Notes: generated by a model from the letters alone, not told the origin. A stretch of DNA of 64,000 nt from Lachnospiraceae bacterium (GCA_024693845.1 JAILKJ010000008.1:1-64000), one strand, 5' to 3'; shown: positions 8,294 to 16,259, counted from the stretch's first letter. Numbers and translations are program-made.

Positions 8294-9188
8294 GAACCGA
8301 TTTTCCTTTCAGGTTCAAAATGACCACCGCTGCCAGGATCAGAAGAATGCCTGCTCCCGATAGAATTGTCAGCGGCTCTGAAAAGACAACGATTCCGATC
8401 AGGGTCGCTACCATGGGTTCAATGGTGGCAATGATCCCCGCTTTACTTGCTTCCACACTTTCCAGTCCCAGTGTATATGCCAAAAACGGGATCACAGCGG
8501 TGATTAAAGCCGTCAGAAGACTGAAAACCATCAGAAAACCAATATCGGTCGTATGTGAAAACTTGTAGAACATATCTGCCGGACGACAGATCAAAAAGGA
8601 GCCGATGGCGGCAAACAGAAATGTATAGGTCGTGACCGTATACGAAGAATACTTTCGCAAAGCGATGGTACCAAGAATGCTGTACAGTCCGTATCCGATC
8701 CCGGAGCCGAGTCCAACCAGTAATCCTGCCGGAGTTATTCCCTCACCGGAGATCCCGGAAACCAGTACGCATCCCGCAAAGGCAAGGACAAGGGCTGTCA
8801 CTTTCTTTCTATCCATTTTTTCCCGAAAAAACAGAACCGACATGAGCATGATCCATACGGGTGACGTATAGAGCAAAATTGCCGCCGTCGAAAGCGACAT
8901 CATTGTGATCGCGGTAAAATAGCAGACCGTAAAAAACAGAATGCTTCCAAATCCGAGTCCCAGAAAGAGCGGTATATCCCTGAGGGAGATCTTAAAACCC
9001 TTTCGATCCTTTAAAAGTAATACCAATGCAAAGATCAACGTAGCCAGAGTCACCCGTATGGAAACAATCTGTATGGAAGTAAACCCGTAGATCCCCAGTC
9101 TTCTTACGAAAATCCCCATACTTCCCCAGAAACATCCTGCCAGAATGATGAAAAAAGATCCCTTATTTATTTTTCTTGTTTCTGCCAT
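8280..9188 (-). CDS. EamA/DMT superfamily transporter
   Basis: 302-residue protein with ten predicted membrane helices in two repeated EamA units. The first begins AGCFWGSMGIFVRR; the second ends with ASKAGIIATIEPMVATLIG, the usual inner-repeat signature. It probably exports a metabolite or drug; the substrate is unknown. It follows the acetyltransferase gene by only 6 nt on the same strand, so the two are probably co-transcribed. Confidence 0.85.
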   Translation of the reverse strand: MAETRKINKGSFFIILAGCFWGSMGIFVRRLGIYGFTSIQIVSIRVTLATLIFALVLLLKDRKGFKISLRDIPLFLGLGFGSILFFTVCYFTAITMMSLSTAAILLYTSPVWIMLMSVLFFREKMDRKKVTALVLAFAGCVLVSGISGEGITPAGLLVGLGSGIGYGLYSILGTIALRKYSSYTVTTYTFLFAAIGSFLICRPADMFYKFSHTTDIGFLMVFSLLTALITAVIPFLAYTLGLESVEASKAGIIATIEPMVATLIGIVVFSEPLTILSGAGILLILAAVVILNLKGKSVPTSS

Positions 9189-9194
9189 GATAAA

Positions 9195-9992
9195 CTAAAC
9201 CGCCGTCTCCACTGTTTTGCGAAATTCATCCGCATGATTCATCACGTAATAGTAGGTGTACTGTTTTTCAAAGCCCAGCTTCCGGTACAGGCTGACAGCC
9301 ACCGGGTTGTTCTGCATCACCTGAAGATAGATATGGGATGCGCCGCATTCTTTGGACTTTAAGATGGCTGCCAGGCAAAGCTTTTTCCCCAGGCCCTTTC
9401 CGCGAAAAGCGGGAGCAACCACTACATTATGGAGCAGGCTGTACCCCTTTTCGATAGCCAGAGAAGCAACGGCGGCAACCCTATCGCCCTCCATAAGCCG
9501 GATATAGATCTTATCCACCGATACCTTTGCATGGATCTCTTTTGTCAGCTTTTGCTGCACCGGATCCTGCAGTCCTTCGAATTCGAAATAGGGTTCAAAC
9601 CAACCCTCCGGTCCGCTGCTGAAGCGAACGCCTTTCAAAACCGCCGTCTCGTCACAAGCCGTATTCTTATCATTCAGCTCAAGTATCATAACGTCGGTGG
9701 GCTTTACAGCCGTATAGCCTCTTTGCTCCAGATAGGAGATAAAGTCCCGGTCCGCTTCCGTCAGCTTGAATAAACAGGGCAGGCCCCGGGAAGCATATTC
9801 TTTTTCGCAATAAGCCAGCTTTTCATCCGGCGCAATGGTGGACGGACCCTTGATCTGTATGGAATTGGCCCGGCCGGTAAAGCCATGGGTGAAACGGAGC
9901 TCCCATCCGTCATACTCCGTTTGCTCAAGCCCTACATGTCCGTTAGCGGCAATATTTTCCAGAAAACGTATCTGTTCCTTATCCATGTTCAT
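9195..9992 (-). CDS. GNAT family N-acetyltransferase, two-lobed
   Basis: 265 residues. The C-terminal GNAT fold carries the acetyl-CoA loop motif VVVAPAFRGKGLGKKL and the closing segment NPVAVSLYRKLGFEKQ. The N-terminal ~120 residues form a second, degenerate GNAT-like lobe. The acceptor substrate is unknown. The start chosen is ATG 9992, preceded by AAGGAAG; a further in-frame ATG at 10019 lacks spacing. Its start overlaps the stop of a 20-codon upstream frame (ATGA), which suggests translational coupling. Confidence 0.82.
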   Translation of the reverse strand: MNMDKEQIRFLENIAANGHVGLEQTEYDGWELRFTHGFTGRANSIQIKGPSTIAPDEKLAYCEKEYASRGLPCLFKLTEADRDFISYLEQRGYTAVKPTDVMILELNDKNTACDETAVLKGVRFSSGPEGWFEPYFEFEGLQDPVQQKLTKEIHAKVSVDKIYIRLMEGDRVAAVASLAIEKGYSLLHNVVVAPAFRGKGLGKKLCLAAILKSKECGASHIYLQVMQNNPVAVSLYRKLGFEKQYTYYYVMNHADEFRKTVETAV

Positions 9993-10051
9993 GATCTTCC
10001 TTCGTATGCAGCTCTCCATCCATTGGCATATATCGCAATCTTTTTCTTCAA
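9989..10051 (-). CDS. Possible 20-residue upstream ORF or truncated gene start
   Basis: A TTG start follows AAAAGGTGAG at good spacing and encodes MKKKIAIYANGW then eight more residues. Its TGA overlaps the acetyltransferase ATG. The KKIAIYANGW start resembles the N-terminus of sugar-binding-domain regulators common in this bacterial family. It may be the stump of such a gene, or a uORF that couples translation. Confidence 0.35.
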   Translation of the reverse strand: MKKKIAIYANGWRAAYEGRS

Positions 10052-10129
10052 AATGATCTCACCTTTTCATTTTTTCAAACTACGGATCACAAGTTCTATC
10101 ATAAAATCAGATGAGCTAAATGTAAAGTC

Positions 10130-10158
10130 TTTACGTCATCCCCCTGTGGTGGTATAAA
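10130..10158 (+). promoter_or_regulatory. Promoter of the truncated DUF3990 gene
   Basis: TTTACG at 10130-10135, 17-nt spacer, TATAAA at 10153-10158, 30 nt before the remnant start. Confidence 0.5.
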
Positions 10159-10187
10159 TATCTCATCTTATAGGGGGGCACGGTGCT

Positions 10188-10247
10188 ATGCGTATATACC
10201 ACGGATCAGATCACATCATCCAAAAACCGGAAATATTGATCGGGTAA
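10188..10247 (+). pseudogene. N-terminal stump of a DUF3990 protein
   Basis: ATG 10188 follows a strong AGGGGGG site and encodes MRIYHGSDHIIQKPEI plus three residues before TAA. IYHGS followed by EKP/QKP is the start of DUF3990 proteins, usually ~150-200 residues. Only 19 codons remain; the rest is replaced by a tRNA-associated repeat starting at about 10251. The promoter and ribosome site are intact, so the stump may still be translated. Confidence 0.65.
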
Positions 10248-10250
10248 TCG

Positions 10251-10341
10251 GCATCCGGGACGCAATGAGGTCGCAGATACAGATACTATGTTTTCGACTA
10301 CAGAAAACGACTGCAAGAGCAGTCGTTTTTTTGTAGTAGAA
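10251..10341 (+). repeat. tRNA-associated repeat, copy A
   Basis: About 80 percent identical by eye to 13205-13295. It begins GCATCCGGGACGC, continues ATGAGGTCGCAG, and ends in a hairpin (ACGACTGC paired with GCAGTCGT, loop AAGA) followed by seven T, that is, a terminator-like unit. Confidence 0.6.
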
Positions 10342-10364
10342 ATCATAATCTGAGTTCGTCATTT

Positions 10365-10388
10365 CAAGGTTCGAATCCTTGTAGCGCC
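10365..10388 (+). pseudogene. tRNA 3'-end fragment
   Basis: A T-arm (CAAGG, TTCGAAT loop, CCTTG) is followed by an acceptor-like TAGCGCC. No D-arm, anticodon arm or 5' acceptor strand precedes it. The acceptor strand is reminiscent of tRNA-Cys, but identity is uncertain. Confidence 0.5.
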
Positions 10389-10391
10389 GCG

Positions 10392-10428
10392 AAAAAAGAC
10401 CTCAGTGAGACAGATCACCAAGGTCTTT
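10392..10428 (-). terminator. Rho-independent terminator of the chemoreceptor gene
   Basis: On the minus strand AAAGACCT pairs with AGGTCTTT (inner GTGA/TCAC also pairs) and is followed by a T run, about 25 nt after the chemoreceptor stop. Confidence 0.75.
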
Positions 10429-10451
10429 CTTTGCATTATAATTCAGTATTG

Positions 10452-12332
10452 TCATTCACTGACAAGATTGAGCAACTGTCCCGTAATATCTGCCATCTCA
10501 CCTGAGATTCTCTTCGAATCATGGGCAATGGACATATTTGACTGCACTACGTTTTCGATCTTATCAATCTCATGCACGGCTTCTGCTACGGCACTTACGT
10601 TTTCCCTGACCATTCCGGCGATTTCTTCCACTTCGGCATCTACTTTTGAAATGATATGAACTACATTCTCAAATTCTGCTGCCGTATTATCCGCGATCGC
10701 TTTTCCGCTCTTAACCGCATCGACGGAGTTTTTGATCAGATCGTTGGTTTCCTTTGCTGCCTGTGACGAACGTGTTGCCAGTTCTCCCACCTGCGTTGCA
10801 ACAACCGCAAAACCACGACCGGAATCTCCCGCACGCGCCGCCTCGATGGAGGCATTCAGGGCGAGCAGGTTGGTCTGCTCTGCAATGGAATCGATCTCTG
10901 CGATGATCTTCTCGATCTGCAGGGAGATCTCACTGATATGATTTACAGACTCGCTCAGATTGCTGATCTGCTCTCTGGTCTTATCGATCTCGGCAACAGC
11001 CTCATCCGTGGTATCGGTCACCTTCACGGTTTCATCGGCACTCTTACCAAGTTTTGCCTCGAGCGCATGCAGAACAGATTCGAGTTCTTCGATCGCATCC
11101 TTCTGATCTTCTGTACCCCGTTCGATCGAGGATGCACCCTGCATGGTATCACGGGATACTGTCTCAAGATTTCCGCAGGCCAGTTTGATGTTATCGATCA
11201 ACTGAAGGTTGCTTGCCATATCCGCCTTCTGCCGTTCGATCAGTTCTTCGTTGTGGATCATTGCTTCCTGAATATTGACCGCCATAGTATTGATGCTTTC
11301 TGAAAGCTGTGCAAATTCAAGGCTTCGGTTTTCCTGAATCTGGATGCCGAAGTCACCGGCCGCGATCTGTTTCAGTGCCGCATTGATCCGATAAACACCG
11401 CTGATGATCTGTCCATCCACAATGCGGCTGATGATAAACAAAAGCGCCAGAAAAACGATGATCATGGTGATGGTAACCACAAGTGCCGTCGAAGTACGCT
11501 GCGAATAAAATTCATTGGACGGAAGGAATGTCCCGATCAGCATATCATTATAATCTTCTGTTGTATAATATCCGCTTACTCCATTGATCTTTGCTTTTCC
11601 GTTTCCTGCAGCAAGGCCCTGCGGGAAACCAACCTCTGTCGCAGGCTTTCCGATCATGTCTGCCTGCGGATAAGCAAGAATCGTTCCCTCCGCCTTGTCG
11701 ATCGCAAAAACATAACCGTTGTTTCCATACTCAATCTCTGCCAATACCACATCGATAGCTGTCTGCTCTAAGGTTTCGGCCAGAATCTCCGGCTTGATGC
11801 CCACCTGAACAAATCCCGGTGCATCTTTTCTGGCAACGCCGATATACTGGACAACTACGCCTTCAGCCGCATTTTGCTGCGGTTCCTGCACGATCTCGAT
11901 AGAAGGATCATCGTTGATCACAAGAAACGCTGCCGACTGTTCGCCGCTGCCCATATCAAAACCGATATATGCATCAACAGTCGAATGGGTAATGATCCCC
12001 TTCTCGTCAATGACATGGAGTTCATCCACCATCAGCCGCTGACAGATCTCATTCAGTTTTCCCGGCTGATCAAGGATCGAAGGATCTGCCGCCAGGATAT
12101 CCGCAAAAGCCCTGGACTTTGCCAGATTGTTCTCCCCAACATTCGTTGAGAGCCTTTCAATCTCTTCATCATTGCTGACCAGTTTTTCACGGACTGTTGC
12201 CAGTTTGTCCTGTGATTGCAGCTGCTGCGTTCTGCTTGTCAAAACAGTCTGCAAAATAAAAATGACCGATAGCGAAATAAGAAGTGCTACGATCATAAAA
12301 ATACACAAACTCTTTGTAAAAATCTTTTTCAT
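10452..12332 (-). CDS. Methyl-accepting chemotaxis protein
   Basis: 626-residue transducer. The first membrane helix is near residues 8-28. A ~250-residue extracytoplasmic sensor with Cache-like features follows (VDAYIGFDMG, DKAEGTILAYPQ), then a second helix at ~282-304, a HAMP region and the long signalling coiled coil. The tip matches the conserved MCP hairpin (IDSIAEQTNLLALNASIE then AARAGDSGRGFAVVA), which contacts CheA and CheW. The ligand is unknown. ATG 12332 is favoured by GGGGGAG 6 nt upstream. It is a single-gene unit with its own promoter and terminator, flanked on both sides by decayed DNA. Confidence 0.93.
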   Translation of the reverse strand: MKKIFTKSLCIFMIVALLISLSVIFILQTVLTSRTQQLQSQDKLATVREKLVSNDEEIERLSTNVGENNLAKSRAFADILAADPSILDQPGKLNEICQRLMVDELHVIDEKGIITHSTVDAYIGFDMGSGEQSAAFLVINDDPSIEIVQEPQQNAAEGVVVQYIGVARKDAPGFVQVGIKPEILAETLEQTAIDVVLAEIEYGNNGYVFAIDKAEGTILAYPQADMIGKPATEVGFPQGLAAGNGKAKINGVSGYYTTEDYNDMLIGTFLPSNEFYSQRTSTALVVTITMIIVFLALLFIISRIVDGQIISGVYRINAALKQIAAGDFGIQIQENRSLEFAQLSESINTMAVNIQEAMIHNEELIERQKADMASNLQLIDNIKLACGNLETVSRDTMQGASSIERGTEDQKDAIEELESVLHALEAKLGKSADETVKVTDTTDEAVAEIDKTREQISNLSESVNHISEISLQIEKIIAEIDSIAEQTNLLALNASIEAARAGDSGRGFAVVATQVGELATRSSQAAKETNDLIKNSVDAVKSGKAIADNTAAEFENVVHIISKVDAEVEEIAGMVRENVSAVAEAVHEIDKIENVVQSNMSIAHDSKRISGEMADITGQLLNLVSE

Positions 12333-12436
12333 GCTTTTCTCCCCCACAATTTATAATAGTTTTTCGGCTCCGATTTTTCATACCGGACTTACGACTGACA
12401 CAAACCGTCAGCTTTCTCTTTACATACTATAGCCAT

Positions 12437-12465
12437 ATTATATCTGTATCTGCATGTAGATTCAA
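12437..12465 (-). promoter_or_regulatory. Sigma-A promoter of the chemoreceptor gene
   Basis: TTGAAT at 12465-12460, 17-nt spacer, TATAAT at 12442-12437, giving a ~100-nt leader. No flagellar-sigma (TAAA/CCGATAA) promoter was seen. Confidence 0.65.
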
Positions 12466-12494
12466 GATTTTATCCTTTTTTTTGAATAGATGAT

Positions 12495-12617
12495 TTAATC
12501 GGGGAGAGTGATATGCACCGTTGTCCCGCCGCCATTTTTTCCGGGAGAAACCGTAAGAATTCCGCCAAGTGCTTCCATATGCCTCACGCCATGCGGATTG
12601 GACAAGTCTAAATCCCA
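12495..12617 (-). pseudogene. C-terminal tail of a sensor histidine kinase
   Basis: In this minus frame about 40 codons read WDLDLSNPHGVRHMEALGG then ILTVSPGKNGGGTTVHITLPD and stop. This is the G2-box end of a HATPase domain as in NarX/DegS-type kinases (GVRHMEALGG, GGGTTV). Nothing kinase-like precedes it in frame, so only the tail survives. Confidence 0.6.
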
Positions 12618-13005
12618 TGTCTGAACACGCCAGTTTATTCATTTCATCAAGAGTTTCTGGTTTTTTTTGTATGAATGGGTCAACTGCCATATCCCTTGTA
12701 TCCAAACGAACATAATATTGATCAACCATATCCACATGGTTTTCGATATATTCTTCTATATCAGTATTAATAATCCCCATCATTCTATATAGATTTGCAT
12801 CATATTCAAACCTCATCGCTTTTATTCTATTAATTGCTTCTTCCATTGAGGGATTTGGAAACAAACTTGGTCTTCCAGCGAGCCAAGGAAGTTCATCTTC
12901 ATATTTGGCTTGAAGACTTTTAAGGCCAAGAAGATAGGCAAAAGTCAAGGAACGGGAGGCTAAAAAAGAAATTTCCAAAAATATGGAAAACATGTTCCAA
13001 CCCAA
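12618..13005 (-). pseudogene. Unrecognised coding fragment within a chimeric frame
   Basis: An open minus-strand frame runs from 13005 to 12427. Its middle (for example EDELPWLAGRPSLFPNPS and VRLDTRDMAVDPFIQKKP) looks protein-like but matches no family I know. Its last ~60 codons run out of frame over the kinase tail and over the chemoreceptor promoter, so the full 192-codon frame is unlikely to be a real gene. The plus strand of 12942-13023 also reads like a C-terminus (KEREAKKEISKN and QPKKYEKPSEN, then stop). The stretch is best seen as stitched fragments. Confidence 0.4.
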
Positions 13006-13013
13006 AAAATACG

Positions 13014-13042
13014 AAAAGCCATCAGAAAATTGACGGCTTTGT
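13014..13042 (+). terminator. Terminator after a lost plus-strand gene
   Basis: AAAGCC-TCA pairs with TGA-GGCTTT around a GAAAAT loop and is followed by GTTTTT on the plus strand. It overlaps the end of the KPSEN-stop fragment. Confidence 0.5.
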
Positions 13043-13106
13043 TTTTAGAATAAAGAACATATAAATCCAAAATGTTTGAAAAAAAGTTTGAATTGAAATC
13101 AAAAAA

Positions 13107-13150
13107 TCGAAGCGACAGGATTTGAACCTGCGGTCTCCGCTTCGCTCCGG
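13107..13150 (-). pseudogene. tRNA-Pro 3' fragment folded as acceptor/T-arm minihelix
   Basis: On the minus strand CGAAGCG, a 6-nt linker, a T-arm (GCAGG, TTCAAAT, CCTGT) and CGCTTCG follow in order. The acceptor strands pair, but the D and anticodon arms are absent. The last 26 nt (13107-13132) are identical to the 3' end of the intact tRNA-Pro at 13290-13315. A run of six T follows. Confidence 0.6.
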
Positions 13151-13204
13151 TCGGCCCAGAGCCGAGGTCCCCCGGACCTCGTGGGCCCTCCGCGCCCTCA
13201 CGAT
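13150..13204 (-). repeat. GC-rich palindromic repeat, copy 1
   Basis: It contains CACGAGGTCCGGGGGACC then TCGGCT, where GAGGTCC pairs with GGACCTC. The same core recurs at 24220-24262. It lies between the tRNA-Pro fragment and the intact tRNA-Pro. Confidence 0.55.
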
Positions 13205-13289
13205 GCGTCCGGGACGCGATGAGGTCGCAGACTACAGGTTCCGAAATTTCGACTACAAAAAACGACTGCTGATGCAGTCGTTTTTGTAG
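13205..13289 (-). repeat. tRNA-associated repeat copy B with tRNA-Pro terminator
   Basis: It is the counterpart of 10251-10341. The near-perfect palindrome CGACTACAAAAACGACTGC / GCAGTCG...GTAGTCG directly follows the tRNA-Pro and ends in TTTTTT, so it serves as that tRNA's terminator. The distal part on the plus strand (GCGTCCGGGACGCGATGAGG) resembles a copy of the tRNA-Pro anticodon arm. Confidence 0.6.
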
Positions 13290-13363
13290 TCGAAGCGACA
13301 GGATTTGAACCTGCGACCTCCGCGTCCCGAACGCGGCGCTCTACCAAACTGAGCCACGCTTCG
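13290..13363 (-). tRNA. tRNA-Pro (CGG anticodon)
   Basis: The cloverleaf reads acceptor CGAAGCG/CGCTTCG, D-arm GCTC/GAGC, anticodon stem CCGCG/CGCGG with loop TTCGGGA (anticodon CGG, codon CCG), variable AGGTC and T-arm GCAGG-TTCAAAT-CCTGT. The discriminator is A and CCA is not encoded. Length is 74 nt. It has its own promoter at 13402-13430. Confidence 0.95.
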
Positions 13364-13371
13364 TCATGTGT

Positions 13372-13400
13372 TTGGGCGGCTTTCATTCCATCCGCCCAAA
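13372..13400 (-). terminator. Inverted repeat after the GH94 gene
   Basis: TTTGGGCGG pairs perfectly with CCGCCCAAA around a 11-12 nt loop, with no T run. It sits between the tRNA-Pro promoter and the tRNA, and may end GH94 transcripts or be processed from the tRNA leader. Confidence 0.4.
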
Positions 13401-13401
13401 C

Positions 13402-13430
13402 ATAATATCACAGTTTCCCGGGTTTGTCTA
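13402..13430 (-). promoter_or_regulatory. Promoter of tRNA-Pro
   Basis: TAGACA at 13430-13425, 17-nt spacer, TATTAT at 13407-13402. Confidence 0.6.
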
Positions 13431-13439
13431 TCAGAAATA

Positions 13440-16145
13440 TCAAACCAGATCCACCTCGATCACATGGCGGCCGGGGCCCCAGGTTCGCAGTTCATCGGCC
13501 GGGATCCGGACACATCCTTCCGCCGTTTTCAGTACCATATTCCGGTCGGCTTTAACGGAACCGATATGGTACTGGCCACATTCCTTTTTGCCTGCATTTT
13601 TATATACAACCGTAAGATCACAACCGGCAAAGGGGAAGTCTACCGAAGCCTTACCCTCACTGTCAAACTGGGAGCTTACAAGCTTCGGCTCCAAAACAAG
13701 GTCTCCCGCATCTCCCGCAATACCGAACATTTCGGTGATCACGGTGAGAAGATACCAGCTGCCGGCTCCCGTCAGATAGTGATACAGACCTCTTCCCTCA
13801 TTATTGAAGTACTCGGGGATACCGGGATAGATCTTGCTGACCTTGTAATTGGCCGATGCCCTATAAAGGGTATCCAGTGCCTTGAAGCCTGCTGCGGTAA
13901 AGCCTCTTTTATAAAGGGCATTGGCATACATCACCGCCATATGGGAGAACACCGCACCGTTCTCCTTTTCCCCGTAGGCGAAGCCGAACATCCTTCCCAG
14001 ATCCGTTTTCAGCTCCTCAAAATCCGTATTCAGACGATAACCGCCGATGGCCTCGTCATAGAGATATCTGTCGGCACTTTTGACGATCTTTGCCGTGTCC
14101 TCTTTCGTGGCCGTTCCCGACATAACGGAAAAGACCTGGCCCGTCAGCATCATCCGGACCTTGCCGTCTCTGAAGCCCTCCACACTGTTTCCGCTGTTAT
14201 CGTAGTAGCTGTTGAACCAGCCTCCCTCTTCCTTATCCTCGATCCATTCCTTTTCACGGATCTGCTGCATCAGCTGCTCACTCATGGCGTTAAGCCGGCT
14301 GCAGATCTCATCCACGGACCAGGCCTTCTTTTTGCCGCTGACCTTCGAAGCTACGCTTTCCATATACTGAGAAAGCAGCTCTCTCTTTTTGTCCTGATCC
14401 TTCAGGCTGTCCGAGCCGGTCTCTTCAAGCAAAACTCCCAGCTCTTCAAGGATCTCAACCTGATCTGCGTTCTTCCTCTCCTTATAGGTCTGAAGACAGG
14501 CTGCGATATCCCGAAGATTTCCCGCATAGGCACAGGTGAAGGCCACGCTTTCTCCTCTTTCCTTTGCCATATCCAGGGCATCATTCCAGTCCGCGCCGCG
14601 AAGCTTGATGATGCCGTGCTCTCCCACATCATAAAAGGCCGTGATATTCTCCGTCAGAAGATGCTCGATCACGGAGCCCTTGTATATCTCGCCTGCCTTT
14701 GTCAGCTGGAAAACTCCTGCCTTGCTGTCATAGCTCTCATCCCGCTTTTCGGCCCGGCAGACCAGGGCATCCTTAAAGTAAACAACCTCCCGATCCAGGA
14801 TATCCAGATCTCCCGTTCTGTCCATATACAGCTTCAGGGTCAGGAAAGGCCAGAAGCCGTGATCCATCCACACCCTGGGAATGCCGTTACGATCCGCCTT
14901 AAACTCACCGGGCTTATCCCCGATGATCGTTGCATTGCTTCCGTCAAGACGAACTCCGGCGAAGTTGTTAAGAAGGAGCTCGCCCACACCCTCCGGCTCC
15001 GTCAGAAGCAGTGCCAGACAATCCTGCCACAGGTCGCGCCAGCCTCTGCCGCCCTTACCATAGTCATGATGGGGCAGGAAGGAACAGCCGAAGATCCGGC
15101 GAAGCTGGGGCTGAAAAGCCACCCATTCCATGAACCGGTCAAAATCACGGCTGCCGGTATGTACATGCAGGGGGATCAGATCCTCCCAATAGCTGTCGGA
15201 TGCCTTGATGCATTCTTCCGCTTTTGCGGCATTGTTGCAGGAAGCAAAGGCTTCCATGGCCTGCGCCGGGGAATCGGCCATACCCATCAGTACCTGGAAG
15301 CTGCAGCTCTGGCCGCCCTCAAGCTCTTTTTTCTCAAAGCCCAAAACAGCGGTGACCTCACGTCCATCTACCTTGTCACCTTCCCTGAGCCACTCTGTTT
15401 CCGATCCGTCAAGCAGAGAGCCGGGCTGCAGCAGGCAGCCTCCCTCTCCGATATATTTGTCCGTATCGGCCAGGAACTTTTCGGGAGCCTTGCCCTCCTG
15501 ATCCGAGCCCAGCACATAATAGGTGGTATCTCCGGGAACATGTCCCCTTTCATCAAAGGCCAGTGTCGGTGTCAGGGTGATGCCGTACTTTGTCACCGTC
15601 GCCCGATGGAGCATGGAAGTCACATGCCTGTGATCCCGCAGATTATCGGCACTTCTGCCGTAAACGGGGATCGCCGCCACCGGCGTAAATGCCATCTTCT
15701 CGGATCCCGTATTGGTGATCTTAACGCACATCAGCTCCGCGGGATGATCCAAAAGAGAGATCATGGTCACCTCCGCCTCAATGGGAAGCTCCCCATGCTT
15801 CCTCACCGTCACCTGCTTCATGCGGCTGCCGTAAAGCTTACATTCCTCTTCCTTTTCGGTATAACGTTTGGCCATCTGCCCCGCCGTCATACCGGTCACG
15901 GACCAAAGCCCTTTATCCGTCAAAAGCAGGAAGTTCCTGCTGTCCATGTCATCCGACAGATTCCGGATACTCTTGGGCGCCAGCAAAAAGTGGTTCTGAT
16001 CACTTTTTGCATCCCCCGCCAGATTCGGCGTTACCACGCTTTTTAACGCATGTCTGCCCGCCAGCGGAAGATACAGCCCGCTGATATCCTGCGGATCCTC
16101 CATACAAAAAGCCCCGTTATCATCCGTAAAATACAGTTTTGCCAT
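13440..16145 (-). CDS. GH94 family glycoside phosphorylase
   Basis: 901-residue cytoplasmic enzyme (no signal peptide) of the cellobiose/laminaribiose phosphorylase family. An N-terminal beta-sandwich is followed by an (alpha/alpha)6 barrel. Recognisable barrel motifs are GGRGWRDLWQDCLA, PRVWMDHGFWPF and RGADWNDALD near residue 515, whose Asp corresponds to the GH94 general acid. Such enzymes split a beta-glucoside with phosphate into glucose-1-phosphate. The length (~900) is closer to laminaribiose phosphorylase than to cellobiose phosphorylase (~810), but linkage specificity cannot be read from the sequence. AAAGGGG precedes the ATG. It is transcribed alone. Confidence 0.85.
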   Translation of the reverse strand: MAKLYFTDDNGAFCMEDPQDISGLYLPLAGRHALKSVVTPNLAGDAKSDQNHFLLAPKSIRNLSDDMDSRNFLLLTDKGLWSVTGMTAGQMAKRYTEKEEECKLYGSRMKQVTVRKHGELPIEAEVTMISLLDHPAELMCVKITNTGSEKMAFTPVAAIPVYGRSADNLRDHRHVTSMLHRATVTKYGITLTPTLAFDERGHVPGDTTYYVLGSDQEGKAPEKFLADTDKYIGEGGCLLQPGSLLDGSETEWLREGDKVDGREVTAVLGFEKKELEGGQSCSFQVLMGMADSPAQAMEAFASCNNAAKAEECIKASDSYWEDLIPLHVHTGSRDFDRFMEWVAFQPQLRRIFGCSFLPHHDYGKGGRGWRDLWQDCLALLLTEPEGVGELLLNNFAGVRLDGSNATIIGDKPGEFKADRNGIPRVWMDHGFWPFLTLKLYMDRTGDLDILDREVVYFKDALVCRAEKRDESYDSKAGVFQLTKAGEIYKGSVIEHLLTENITAFYDVGEHGIIKLRGADWNDALDMAKERGESVAFTCAYAGNLRDIAACLQTYKERKNADQVEILEELGVLLEETGSDSLKDQDKKRELLSQYMESVASKVSGKKKAWSVDEICSRLNAMSEQLMQQIREKEWIEDKEEGGWFNSYYDNSGNSVEGFRDGKVRMMLTGQVFSVMSGTATKEDTAKIVKSADRYLYDEAIGGYRLNTDFEELKTDLGRMFGFAYGEKENGAVFSHMAVMYANALYKRGFTAAGFKALDTLYRASANYKVSKIYPGIPEYFNNEGRGLYHYLTGAGSWYLLTVITEMFGIAGDAGDLVLEPKLVSSQFDSEGKASVDFPFAGCDLTVVYKNAGKKECGQYHIGSVKADRNMVLKTAEGCVRIPADELRTWGPGRHVIEVDLV

Positions 16146-16195
16146 TTTGTTCCCCTTTCTTTATCCCCTTTTTCCTTTGGGAAAAATGTACTTTC

Positions 16196-16224
16196 ACTAT
16201 ATCAAATCACCTACTCTGTCGCAA
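16196..16224 (-). promoter_or_regulatory. Sigma-A promoter of the GH94 gene
   Basis: TTGCGA at 16224-16219, 17-nt spacer, TATAGT at 16201-16196, ~50 nt before the start codon. Confidence 0.6.
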
Positions 16225-16259
16225 CCGGAATATCCCGCCGCAAGCTTGAAATATTTCCC

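Noticed and set aside
13368-16046. 892-codon open frame on the plus strand opposite the GH94 gene
   Set aside because: It mirrors the strongly biased codons of the real gene and has no recognisable motifs, while the minus frame shows full GH94 motifs.
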